In this document: one piece after another, positions 10,962-20,882 of the stretch
Position numbering within the stretch: the first letter of the stretch is position 1
Layout: each line of letters begins with the position of its first letter
NCBI GenBank assembly: GCA_026770025.1
Contig: JAMXDE010000013.1
Span: 1,426,001 to 1,490,000 of the forward strand
DNA from: Craspedostauros australis
Taxonomy: Eukaryota; Bacillariophyta; Bacillariophyceae; Mastogloiales; Achnanthaceae
Reading direction: 5' to 3'
Length of the DNA: 64,000 nucleotides
The notes under the pieces: model-generated
What the model saw: only the letters and a program-made list of their open reading frames with translations
Database searches by the model: none
Told to the model about the DNA's origin: nothing
Translations under genes and position numbers: made by a program

Positions 10962-11718
10962 TGTTGGCAAGTTCCGCTCACAGATACTCTTGCGACTGTG
11001 AATGGCAGTGTTGTTGTTGGTGGTGGTGGTTGCGATTCTGTTTGCTAGTTCATTACGTTGCTATTCCAATTCTGTCTTGGAGTCTCCTGACTATGAGTCA
11101 GCATGCAAGATGATCTTTCACGGTTGCTCGTTTTCTCTCTCTCTCTTTCTTGCATGTTGGTTCTACACAATATTCCGTACTCGATACGTGCTCTGTATTT
11201 GATACATATTCAGTTGTCTCATCCTCTACTGGCCTACTACTTTGTGTGCAGTCGCCAACATCTCATTCGAACTCCTCCTTGCATATCCACAATCTCAATG
11301 TCCCTTGGTCATCAAATCTTCGCTTTCTTGATCTGATGTGGAGACAGATGTCAACATGATGACATCTTGTCAACATCAGCTGTCACCTTCCACAGTCCTT
11401 CTGATTCCATGCTCCATCAATGATGTGATGGTCTGGTGAGGATATCGTCATTTGAGGTTTAGTTGGGAAATACATCAAGCTTCACTTGATGCCATGCATT
11501 TCCATTGATGGATGGACGGATGATGTTCCTGATACTCTCAGAAATCGTTGATTGCAAGTTTCCTCCAGAAATTCTGCTCATTTTCATGTGTTCGATTTGG
11601 TGATGTGATTTCGTTCAATCACAGTTCACTCATGACACGAATGTAGTTGTACCATCCGTAGATGAGTATAAGAGAACAATGGGTGAGCGATGTAAATACA
11701 CATTTGCACATTCCTACA
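10962..11718 (-). repeat. 5' LTR (B) of Copia element 1
   Basis: It shares the TGTTGGCAAGTTCCGCTCAC end with LTR A and the solo LTR, plus internal blocks such as ATCGTCATTTGAGGTTTAGT and CCATTTCCATTGATGGATGG. Elsewhere it has diverged strongly and is about 50 bp shorter. Its outer end reads CACATTCCTACA. On the coding strand the sequence after the LTR starts with the perfect palindrome CGTTTATAAACG; a tRNA primer site could not be assigned. Confidence 0.8.
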
Positions 11719-12462
11719 GTCGTGGATGATTTTTCCACTTGCTTGCGCCATTGCACAGAGAGTGAGTGATGCATACAAACATGCACACAAAACCCCAACA
11801 AACAAGTACATGGAAGGCTCTCATTCAAAGCTATACACTGAGGAATTGGCAAGGTGCATCACAGAGACGTTGACAACAACAAGTCAGAACGAAACGAGCA
11901 CGTTCCATTGTGCAACGCACAGCATACACAACTTTGATGCATACAAAAGCGTTGGGTGAACGCAACTAGAATGTGGCGAACCCTGTAAGATCGAGCACCT
12001 TGATAGTGGCAGTAGGCAGTCGTGTATTCTAAAGCAGTGCAGATAATAATGCTGTGTTTGCGATCATGATGCGCAGCAGGGTACTCCCAAAAATGATGAC
12101 TCGTGCACGCGGCGAGCCAACCTGTAGTATGCGCACGAAGCTCGTATTTGCCCACATGATCGCCGCGAACAGAAAGGAGACAAAATGAACGAATACCTGA
12201 TACTGGGATGGAGGTGTCTCATTGAGCAACTCAGAGAAATGACGTCACATGTTGATGTGGTGTTGCGACACACCCACAAAGACAAAAAAGAGTCTGTTGA
12301 TGACGTGGTTGCGAGCGTGCAGCACTCGGGAAGGGAGTTTTGGGAATAACAGGAAAAGGGTTTACCGCAGCTTTCAACTTAACCCTTTACCGTTAATGAC
12401 AGTCCCAACTCATGTCCCACAGCACACTCGTCCGAGCGGAGTAGTACCTTGGTTCTTGCCGA
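11719..12462. other. Unassigned stretch between the two Copia elements
   Basis: About 740 bp with no convincing open frame. The composition is CA-rich on the left (11770-11820) and otherwise unremarkable. It separates two retroelements in the same orientation and could be host sequence or the remains of older elements. Confidence 0.3.
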
Positions 12463-12719
12463 CTGATGACACCATCGGGCTTCCGAAGGGTTTGTCCAAC
12501 ACGACACGTTGGTCGTGTTGTGAATTTTTCTTTTCCATTTTTTACGTTTCGAAGCACAATTTTTGGTGTTGTCGTTGTGGTTGCGCCTTGAAAACGCGAT
12601 TTCCGACTGATTGCAACACTCATCCATTTCCCGAATCGTGCAATTCTCATGTTGTATTTGTATTAAATGGTTTATTATTCCTGCAAAATGCCTGGTGTTG
12701 TCCAATTGTTGTTTGAATT
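12463..12719 (+). repeat. Dispersed repeat R2, copy 1
   Basis: About 257 bp matches 62300-62553 closely: CGGGCTTCCGAAGGGTTTGT, TTTTTTACGTTTCGAAGCAC and TCATCCATTTCCCGAATCGT occur in both. In both places it directly abuts the left edge of a Copia 2-type LTR. It does not occur next to the other LTR at 18708, so it is not part of the LTR. Shared flanks imply a duplicated segment that already contained the retroelement, or insertion into the same repeat. Confidence 0.6.
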
Positions 12720-12860
12720 TGTCAGTATCGTGAGTGTGCGGTGTGTATGATGTGGTGCTGATGATGGATTCAAGACTACGGAGCTGTGATGTTGTTTGTT
12801 GTGTCAGCTGTTGCTGCTGTCAATGACATCTGTCATTGTACATGTGTACAGATGCCAATA
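12720..12860 (-). repeat. 3' LTR of Copia element 2
   Basis: It is homologous to 62554-62691 and, more weakly, to 18708-18841. Its coding-strand start is TATTGGCATC, where the other two copies have TGTTGCATC or TGTTGGCATG, so the terminal dinucleotide appears to have mutated. Confidence 0.6.
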
Positions 12861-13174
12861 CCCCCATGCTTGTGGTAGCTAGCGGAAACAATTCACTCTG
12901 TCGTACAGAGAAGACTGGGATCACCGCACTACACTGGCGGCATTCACTGGCGAACGTAGAATGATGGAATACATCCCATGAGTAGGTCCATATGTCAAAA
13001 GAACATAATCACATGCATCTGCTTGTTGCACAGATCTGAAGCATTGGGGTTGGATGACACATTGGCAATGAGGATGAGATCTCTGTCCACTGAATCGCAG
13101 ACCGCATATGTGTGTATATCAATATGCCTGGAGTTCCTTGGCAGTTGGTTGGCGGTTGCCATCATTCTGGCGCC

Positions 13175-14428
13175 TCAGTTGTCCTTGTAGATAAGTATGG
13201 CATGCTGTTGGCGCATGCTGATCTTGTCCAGGATGGACCGAAACCAGAGCACCATATTGCCATTGTTGCTGGTGACATTGAACTTGGCTTTAGAGGTAAT
13301 GAGAGAAACAGTGGGTTGGACACAGGTTTTCCACGCAACAGCAGGGCTGCCAAGAAGCAACACAATGTCTCTGGTGAATTTGCAATGCTTTGTATTGGCA
13401 CCCCAATCGGCGTCCATGTATACATGTAACAAAGTTGCCTGCATGGTGGCCTGGTCCGTTGGGCTGTGGCGCTTGTTTTTGGCAGGCAAGAGGTGTTTCA
13501 GTGCTGGCACATCTGCAAGCTGCGGAACAGGAGACAGTTGCCAGTAGGTGATCCCAAAGTCCCTGGTGGATGCAACATACCTGAAGAGGTATTTGACAGC
13601 TTTGTAGTGTACATGTGCAGGGTTCATCAAGACTTGGCTCAGCTTCACCACAGGGAAGGAGATGTCAGGGCGACAGGAAACCATGGCCCAGATGAGCTTG
13701 CCAACGGCTCAGTGGTAGCTGAAGGACTTGGATTGCAGACCATAATGCTTGGTTTCCATGTTGGGTAAGACTGCCTGATCCAATTGCCACACTTGCCCAT
13801 TGTCTGTGCGCATGGGTAGGCATTGTGTAGACTTCAATCCATGCCAATCGTGTCACTTGAGCACCTTGTCGGTGTATGTGGAGCAGTGCACATTCACATG
13901 TCGTCGGGCCTGAGTGAGATCCAGCCTGTTGTAGTGTGCAAACAGACCGTACCAAGTGATGGGATGGTTCAGCCGAGCATCGAGCATGTCACAGAACTCC
14001 TTGTAAAAGGTCTCATCCGTGGTTGCCACTGCAAAGTTATCCACCTGCCAGGGCACTTACACATTGTGGGTGCTAAGGTTTCCAATGTGCAAACAAGGTG
14101 CTTGAGTTGTTGCAGTGAACCCCATGTCCTTGAGTAGCCAATTGGCGTGCAGACTCCACTGTAGCGGTGCTTCAGGATGCTCTGTAGATTCTTGAAAAAG
14201 CACAACCATGTGTTGACCCAGAACAACGTCATGCTTGTGCTTCCACCAGCTGCGGAACTGATCATCGATTTGCATGTAGTGACCTTGTGCGCTGGCAGGC
14301 GCTTTGGCGACTGCATTCGCGATGTCAGCTCCGTACACGAGCAGTCCTTGTACTTCAGCAATGGCCACCAAGATGTGGAACTCCGTGAGGTCGGGAGTAG
14401 CAGCGTATGTATGACCAAAGATGTGCAC
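13175..14428 (-). pseudogene. Copia 2 reverse transcriptase and RNase H remnants
   Basis: Three frames give consecutive pieces. 14428-14057 matches the early reverse transcriptase (LLVYGADIANAVAKAPASA). 14056-13853 covers the catalytic loop, which reads WQVDNFAVA: the second Asp of the VDD box is Asn, so catalysis should be lost. 13684-13175 matches the end of reverse transcriptase (MVSCRPDISFPVVKLSQVLM) and the RNase H domain with ASTRDFGITYW and MDADWGA. Downstream of 13175 another frame continues towards the LTR. The breaks and the catalytic change mark an old, inactive copy. Confidence 0.8.
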
Positions 14429-15118
14429 ATTGCCTCCCCAGGTGGACCCATCACAAATGGCACAAGCTTTTTACAGTTGCTCCCATGTGTCTTTACGACG
14501 CCGAACCAAACCCAGTTGAAGACTGCCGTGCCTGGTCGTGCCTCAATGGGCTCACAGAACATGCCTTGGTGATGACATTGCTCCATTTTCTGGAGTTTGA
14601 CTTGTTGCTCCTCATCTCAATCATCGCACTGGAGCAGTTTGCGCCAGGTGAGCTTTGGAGCAGCCTCCACTTGACATGCAGTTGGTGAGATGTGATCGAG
14701 GATGGGGCCGATATGCCCAAGTTGGTCAAAGTACATTTGTGGAACACCGTGCTGTGTGATGGAGTTGCGAACATTGTCAAATGCAAAGACCACGTTGCTC
14801 GCATCCAGTACAGCCTGGGTGAAATCCGGCAGCGAGCGGATATCATGGTCGCCGATGGCCAGCAAGTAGGCGCTCTTGAGCCAGAATCTCCACCGCAGAA
14901 TGCGCGCTGCAGTCGAGCTTGGCTTGCATTGTGTGAGATGCAGATGCCCTCAGAGCTCATCAGACACAAATTCCAACCCTGCAGTTGGAATGTTGTCAGA
15001 GAGGTGGATGTGCTCATGGAATACCCTTTGGTAGGGATCCACAGTCATGCGCATGATGTAGGCACTGTCAACACCGTCAACAGAGCATGCTGCTGCAGCT
15101 GCATGGAGCATGTCATTG

Positions 15119-16412
15119 TCATGCGTACTGTAGTTGGCACACTTGATAGGAAGGCATATGACCATTCGTCTTGGCTTTCTCAGCACCTGAACCATGTATG
15201 CCATTGCCATCGTGAGACAGTTGAAACCCAAGGTTGAGCAGAAGTTGTAGTCCTGGCGGACGTTCATGGACAGAGAAGTGGGCCTCATCGAAGATCAGGT
15301 TGCCAACGATCTTGATACGCCCCAGATCCAAGTTGAAACATTCCTGGAGCGAGGGTGTGGCAGTATGACCAACAAATATGCCGTTGTAGGTGTGGATGTC
15401 CAGCTTTGCGGCAGGATGGCCAGGCTTGCACACAACCACTCTGGAACCAAGACTTGCAGGTGGCTCAGGTTGGGCTTGACGCCATGCGGAAGCTGGTATG
15501 GAGTGGTGTTAATGATGGAGTGCCAAAGCCTATTCTTGACATACACTGCATGTGCAAGGGTACGAACCTGGAACTTGGGATGCAGGTGTTGGCGAGTACA
15601 TCAGTGATCTGGCCATCACACCAAAGGTGCGGTTGAGTCCCTCAACCTTGCCATTCATCCAAGCGCATCTGGCCCCAGTGGGTTCGAGAGTGTATCCCGC
15701 AGACCGGACGACCTCCTGGAAGGCACTCGATCATGCAAGCTCGCCACCAGTGTCGACCCTCACCGCCTTGCAACCATCCTTGCAACCAAACTCATGAAGC
15801 AGGTTGGAAAATATGTCCACAGGTGGGGACCTGGTCTTGGTAGGGGAACTCCTAAGTGTACCAAGTGCACACATCAGTGACAAGAAAGTACAAGTGTACC
15901 CTTCAAGAGGCTGGACCACCTGTTCAACTTGGCAGAGTTGCGCGATGACTCCTGTCCATACTGAAGATCGGACGACCACATGAAGACTTAGTCAGCATGG
16001 AATCTTGCGCCAGTGGAGGGAACAGGGCTGCCATCTTGGGGTCCTTGAGGATCTGTCTGACACTGGGCTTGGCTGCATGTAGCACAATGCTGCATTGGAT
16101 GTGCACAGTGGCGAGGAGGCCTGAAATACCAGAACAGTGCATATGGAGCCACTTCATGTGCGACATACCAGCGCAGCCCAGGCACAAATGCCAGAGCTCC
16201 GCACTGAGTGCAGGCGGTGCACGCTGGACAGCGAACGCAGCCAGCTTGACGTCACCATTGGTATTGAAGAAGTAGAGTCCATTGCGACGACTTATGGGCA
16301 CATCAATGGAACAGCTGCGGCCATGGAAGGAGAGAACAACCCCTGATGGACCGCCATGGAGCACATAGCACACAAATTCATTGTCCTGCTGGCGAACAAT
16401 GGCCTGCAACAA
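15119..16412 (-). pseudogene. Copia 2 integrase remnants
   Basis: 16412-15924 contains a GAG-pre-integrase segment (LWHLCLGCAGMSHMKWLH). 15979-15731 contains the core motif KAVRVDTGGELA around the second catalytic Asp. 15546-15295 contains the late integrase signature KNRLWHSIINTTPYQLPHGV. 15439-15119 contains the C-terminal YNGIFVGHTAT module. The pieces lie in the expected order but different frames, so no functional integrase can be made. Sequence from 16400 to about 18700 should hold protease and gag but is too decayed for me to assign. Confidence 0.75.
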
Positions 16413-18707
16413 GACAAAGTCTCAGCCAGATCAGGGCAGAGCATTGTGTTGGCCTAAATCTCTCCACCACACAAGCTGGGAATGGTGAGAGTGCTTTCTC
16501 TCTGGCATACCATACAGGTCGCACTGGCATTGGCTGCAGCCAGTGGGACAACATTGGTGTACCACTGATAGTCTTGGAGGATAGACCAGTCAGGCGCACC
16601 ACTGACGTTTGCGCAAGGATAGCATTCCCCCATATTGTCTATAGGGTTCCATGCATGCACCGTACTTCCAGAAGATGGGGCAAGTGAACAGCACAAGTGT
16701 GGGCAACTACAAAGGTGGCCAGCTTCGACAGAGTGATCTCTGGAGGGACAGACTGTGTGAGTGAGGGCACTTCATCAAGTGAATGTACTGCCTGTGTCCT
16801 GCTAGTGCATGGTGATAAAATATGCCGTTCGTCAAGAATTGTGCCTGATCCTGACCAGCGGGCCAAAATCGTGTTTAAGGGCATCCTGAATCACATCAGA
16901 CAAGATGAGATCAGAGAAGTCGCCGTCACCATAGTTTCTGAAGTGTTGTAGAGCATGAGCAGTTGCCTTTGACCTGTTGCGAGCAAAGTTGGTGCGATAG
17001 CTTTTGTGAATCTTGTTGGCCTCATCAGGGTGCTCTTGCACAAAGTGCATGAGATGGGTGGTGCGCCCAAAGGCTTTGCACATACATGCCTTGTATCCCA
17101 TGTAGCAACGTGCTTCGCAGAAGGCATCCAGATTGGGCTTGTAGAAGGTATTGTGCCGCCTGTGTGACCAACTGTTGTCCTGTCGGTCGCCTCGTCCGCC
17201 ACAACTACTGTGGGTTTGAGTGCAGTGGGCCTTGAGTGAAACAGCACTGCCAGGGGGATCTACAATTCTTGGGCAAGCTGCTCGACATGCAGATTGAAAG
17301 GCAGTGCCTTGGGCGATGTCACAGTGCGCAGCATGGTGTGGTAATGCTCCAGCATGTACCTGTGCTCACGCAGATCCTCGAGAGAGATAGGACTCAGGTT
17401 GAGGTTGGAGACAGAGCGGTGGAAGACGAGTCCCTTAAAGTGCGGGAAGCCAAGCAGCTTCATAGCAAAACTCAACAGAGCCTTCAAAGGCCAGCTTCGA
17501 GTTCACATGCTGCTGCGCAGTGTCGAAAGCATCGGTGAGCACTTTGTGGAGGAGTATGTACGCAGAGAGCTGGTGTCGTTGGACATCAAAAACTGCTAGC
17601 ATACTTGAGCCGGATAGTGGGATGGTCATGAGTGATGATTCCCTTGCCCTGGAGCTTGTCTATCAGCTTGCAGCTCGTGGAGAAGACACAAGAGCCATGG
17701 ACGTTCCTGGGAATCACTGCTGTGCTGGGGTACAACAAATCCAATGAGCAACAGTGGACATCCACCAATGCCACAGCAGCATGGAGCTGCGCGTACCACA
17801 AGAAGACTCAGTCGAGTGTATCATCCGCAAGCTTGATCTGCTGTCAATCCTGCGCCTGCGATGCACCAAAACAGAGCAAATCAAGGGCATCACCAATGGT
17901 GTAGCAATTGTGCCGACAGAGGGCAGGGGTGGAGTTTGTCACCGTGTAGGAAACACCAGACCCAGCAATGTAGCTGAACTCAAATGGATCTTGGGAAGGA
18001 ATGGTGTCCTCGACAGGGACAGAAAATACTGTCCTTGTGGAGAAAGCACAGGGGGCATGGCATCGGTGTGTTTGGCACAGCCACTGTTGGCAGCCTCATC
18101 AACAGGGGCGTCATCATTGGCAGGATCCTTGGAAACCTGGCATCACTGTCAGTGGTGGCATCAACCACATCAAACATGGGAACTGATGGTGGTGCAGTGC
18201 ACATTGATGGAGTGATGTTGTAGACATGCAGGACAGTGATGGAGTGGCGCAGAAAATCGCGGAACTCGCAGGCCTGGAGGTTGGTGACCCAATCGTCATT
18301 GTCGATGTTGTCTCCACAAGTGCAAAACCACAATCAAGCTTCCCACATACCATGGATGTGGACAAGACTGCCACCCCAATGCATCAATTGGGCATGGAAG
18401 AAGGCATCATCACCATTGAGCAAATTGTAGAATTCATGGTTGGTGGTGGTCTTGTTATCGTCCCACATGAGGGGAACCATGTCCAACTGAGCTGCTCAGA
18501 GATGAGGCAGGCATCAACAAGAGCATGGCACTCCATGCTATTGTTGTTGGCAGCCACGATGAAAGGAAGAAGGAAGCAAGAACAGAGAGTATGGGGCAAA
18601 GAGGTTGAGGGAAGATACTGTGAATGTAACAGAATGTGACATCCCGGAGCACTTAGGAAGAGAGGAAGAAAGGAAAGACTCGTGTGACACGTGAAAAGGC
18701 CATAACC

Positions 18708-18841
18708 TTTCAATATTGTGTGAGTGTGGTGTGTTTGAGATGGTACTAATGGTGGATTTAGAGTATCGGAGATGTGATGATTTCTGTGGCAGCCAGTGTG
18801 CCTCCATCGCCTGTCATCATACGGAAGTACGCATGCCAACA
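18708..18841 (-). repeat. 5' LTR of Copia element 2
   Basis: It is paired with 12720-12860 by the shared pattern GTGAGTGTG, TGGATT, GGAG(A/C)TGTGATG and the right end GCATGCCAACA. Identity between the two LTRs is visibly low, consistent with great age. The left boundary is approximate. The flank right of 18841 (AGCGA) does not match the flank left of 12720 (GAATT), so no target-site duplication is seen. Confidence 0.55.
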
Positions 18842-19367
18842 AGCGAGTTTGCAAAAGCTGAACACAACAAAGCCAACTAAAAATACGCAAAAATACGCTA
18901 ACTTCGACCAATTCGCGCTATCAGAATCTGCATTTTGGCAGGCTGCATCATCCAAAACAAGAAAAATTTATGAATATGATCGCTTTCGAACGCCTGATGT
19001 GACGTCACGATACAGAATTGCGGGAAGACATCCACGAACAGAAGAGAGGGGACGGAACGCATTGATGATAAAAACCTGTCGCAGTGACACACAGGATGGT
19101 ATCGCATTCTGCTGTCGTGGTACCTGGCACCGTCAGAGACCAGAAACGACCACACGAGTTTTGAAGGAAGGAAGAGTTACTAAAAACAGGAAATTTGGTT
19201 ACCGCTGCCCCCACTTTTGATGACGTCGTTGGTGTCTCAACACATGTCGCAAAAAAGATAAGTTGCAATCATTTCGGAACGGAGGAATAATATAATACTT
19301 ATCAACCCCCGCCACAGTTTCCTTGAACTTAAGGCTGGACTTCCCTCCCAAGTCCTGTTTTTGCGAT
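18842..19367. other. Intergenic stretch with an isolated R1 terminus
   Basis: This covers about 525 bp downstream of the SAC3-domain gene. At 19258-19298 it holds an inverted copy of the R1 edge (GCAATCATTTCGGAACGGAG) ending in an AATAATATAATA run. I found no coding frame. Confidence 0.5.
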
Positions 19368-20386
19368 TTAGCCACGTACGAGATCCTCCCAAACTGCACC
19401 GACGAACTTATCATCGCGCTCCAGTGCTTGCGGCGCCTTCAAGTGCTGCCGATCCACACCACACTCCTTGGATGTTGATGGTAGCCGCAGCAGCTGATCC
19501 ATATCGGGAATCACTTCGCGTGGCAAGAACGCGGCGGCGTACTGTTGCAAGACACGGTACCGCAGCACGGGCAGGCATGGGGCCAGACAACATTTGACCA
19601 ACGGGGACAAGTGCTGTTGCGCGATATCGATCACGTGGCGATACTCGTGGCGGGCGGAATGCACCAAGATGGGAAGGACGGCGGTCTTCCATTGGGACGA
19701 TCCAGACGGGGTGCTGTATCGCAGTGTCTCCATGAGGATCGTGTTCATTGGATTGCCGCCAGCGTTCGTCGTGTCTTTCACGATCCACTCCTTGTACTTT
19801 TGCATCGCCACGCAGCAAAGACATGCATCATCCGCGGCCGCGCTGTCTCTATCGCTTGACGCCCAATACAAATCCACCGCCGTCCAGAACATGGTGCGGC
19901 ACGTGCGCTGAAAGTGCTCGTCGCTTTTTTGACATTCCATGTACGATAGGACGACCACAACGCGCAGAAACTTCCAATGCCATCGCCACGACATGGCGGC
20001 GTTCCATCGAATGGCATCGACTTGACAAGCCCGCAATCGATCCATCAAGAAATCGGCGGCGTTACTTTGCTCGTGCACGAGAATCTGCGCCAAATGATCC
20101 AAACATCGATGCAACGCGTCTTGCGATCGGCTGACGTGCGTCGTGCCGGCAGCGGAACGTTTGTATTTGGTGATGGCGAGGGATGCGTCCAAGATGCGTT
20201 GTTGGGCATTGCGCGTTGCGGGCGTGGCTTCGAAGACAGAGACCTGTCCGATGCTTTGGCGTTCGTCGCATTCCTGCGCGCTGCAGAAGCGATAATCCAG
20301 TTGCGGGTCGCCTGTCGTGTGCACGGGAGGTCGTTCCCGTTGGCGGTGTTGTCGGAATTCGTTGTTACTCTTCTTTGGCTTGTTGT

Positions 20387-20441
<55 letters not shown>

Positions 20442-20666
20442 ATTGCTGTTGCTATTGCTATTGCTGTTGCTATTGCTGTTGCTATTGCTGTTGGTGGTGG
20501 CCGTAGCGGAGGCATTCGTCTTCTTTCCATTGACGTTGTTCCTGCTATTATTCCTGTTCTTCTGCTTGCTTCCGTTGCCATCTTTGTCATCTTTGTCATT
20601 GCTCTTGTTGTTGCGGCGACGGTTTGGCTGCCGTTCCTTCTGCAATGCTTGTTGAAGGCTGGACAT
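19368..20666 (-). CDS. SAC3/GANP-domain protein, SAC3D1/THP3-like (432 aa)
   Basis: The basic, Asn-rich N-terminus (residues 1-50) is followed by a long Asn-Ser repeat (about residues 58-97), encoded by a GTTGCT hexamer array at 20381-20490. Residues of about 120-340 fit the SAC3/GANP family: CSAQECDERQ, VSVFEATPATRN, the KYKRSAAG motif and FLMDRLRACQVDAIRW match the conserved start, the K-x-Y/F-x-R-S/P-A-A-G box and the DRxRxxRQD-type helix. Family members act in mRNA export (TREX-2), splicing or centrosome function; this compact form is closest to SAC3D1/SHD1. Its start lies 216 bp from the stop of the MATE gene upstream on the same strand. The assignment rests on motif memory. Confidence 0.7.
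20381..20490. repeat. GTTGCT hexanucleotide array inside the SAC3-domain gene
   Basis: About 18 tandem copies of GTTGCT, some with GCTATT variants, keep all three frames open. On the coding strand they give alternating Asn and Ser. Copies of six bases change length without shifting frame. Confidence 0.9.
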
Positions 20667-20882
20667 GATGATGCCCTTGTCAATCTCTGCTCTACCTCCA
20701 CTCTATCTCTATCTCTGTTGGCGTCTCTTGGTTGCTATGCTACACTATGCTGCACTTGATGATGTGATGGAATGCGATGCCATCATGTCACTCTCTTCTT
20801 GTGCCTTTTGTCATCATCCACAACGACGAAGAAAACAAGAAAAGACTCAAATCCGTGATTCGTCTAACGCAACCAAGCTAGA

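Larger units (their letters stand above)
5513..11718 (-). mobile_element. Ty1/Copia LTR retrotransposon 1 (about 6.2 kb)
   Basis: On the minus strand the order is gag, protease, integrase, reverse transcriptase, RNase H, which defines Ty1/Copia. LTRs lie at 5513-6318 (3') and 10962-11718 (5'). A purine tract (AGGAAGGG) directly precedes the 3' LTR. Catalytic motifs for protease (DSGAS), integrase (RGDNSGEN) and reverse transcriptase (YVDD) are all visible. The polyprotein is broken by at least one stop and two or more frameshifts, so the copy is not autonomous as it stands. The LTRs are clearly diverged from each other and the flanks (TGGTC left, GTCGT right) are not a target duplication. A diatom CoDi lineage is likely but unproven. 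Confidence 0.9.
12720..18841 (-). mobile_element. Ty1/Copia retrotransposon 2, degenerate (about 6.1 kb)
   Basis: Short, diverged LTRs of about 135-140 bp lie at 12720-12860 and about 18708-18841. They share TG.CA-type ends and GTGAGTGTG...GATGTGATG blocks. A purine tract (GCATGGGGG on the coding strand) precedes the 3' LTR. Next to the 5' LTR, GGTTATGGCC resembles the anticodon-stem complement of initiator tRNA-Met used by Copia for half-tRNA priming; this is suggestive only. Gag, integrase, reverse transcriptase and RNase H fragments follow in order, all on the minus strand and in many frames. It belongs to a different Copia lineage from element 1. Confidence 0.8.

Noticed and set aside
20183..20655. 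Plus-strand frames with long poly-Cys or poly-Leu runs
   Set aside because: They are mirror images of the GTTGCT array in the minus-strand SAC3-domain gene, which has the domain evidence.
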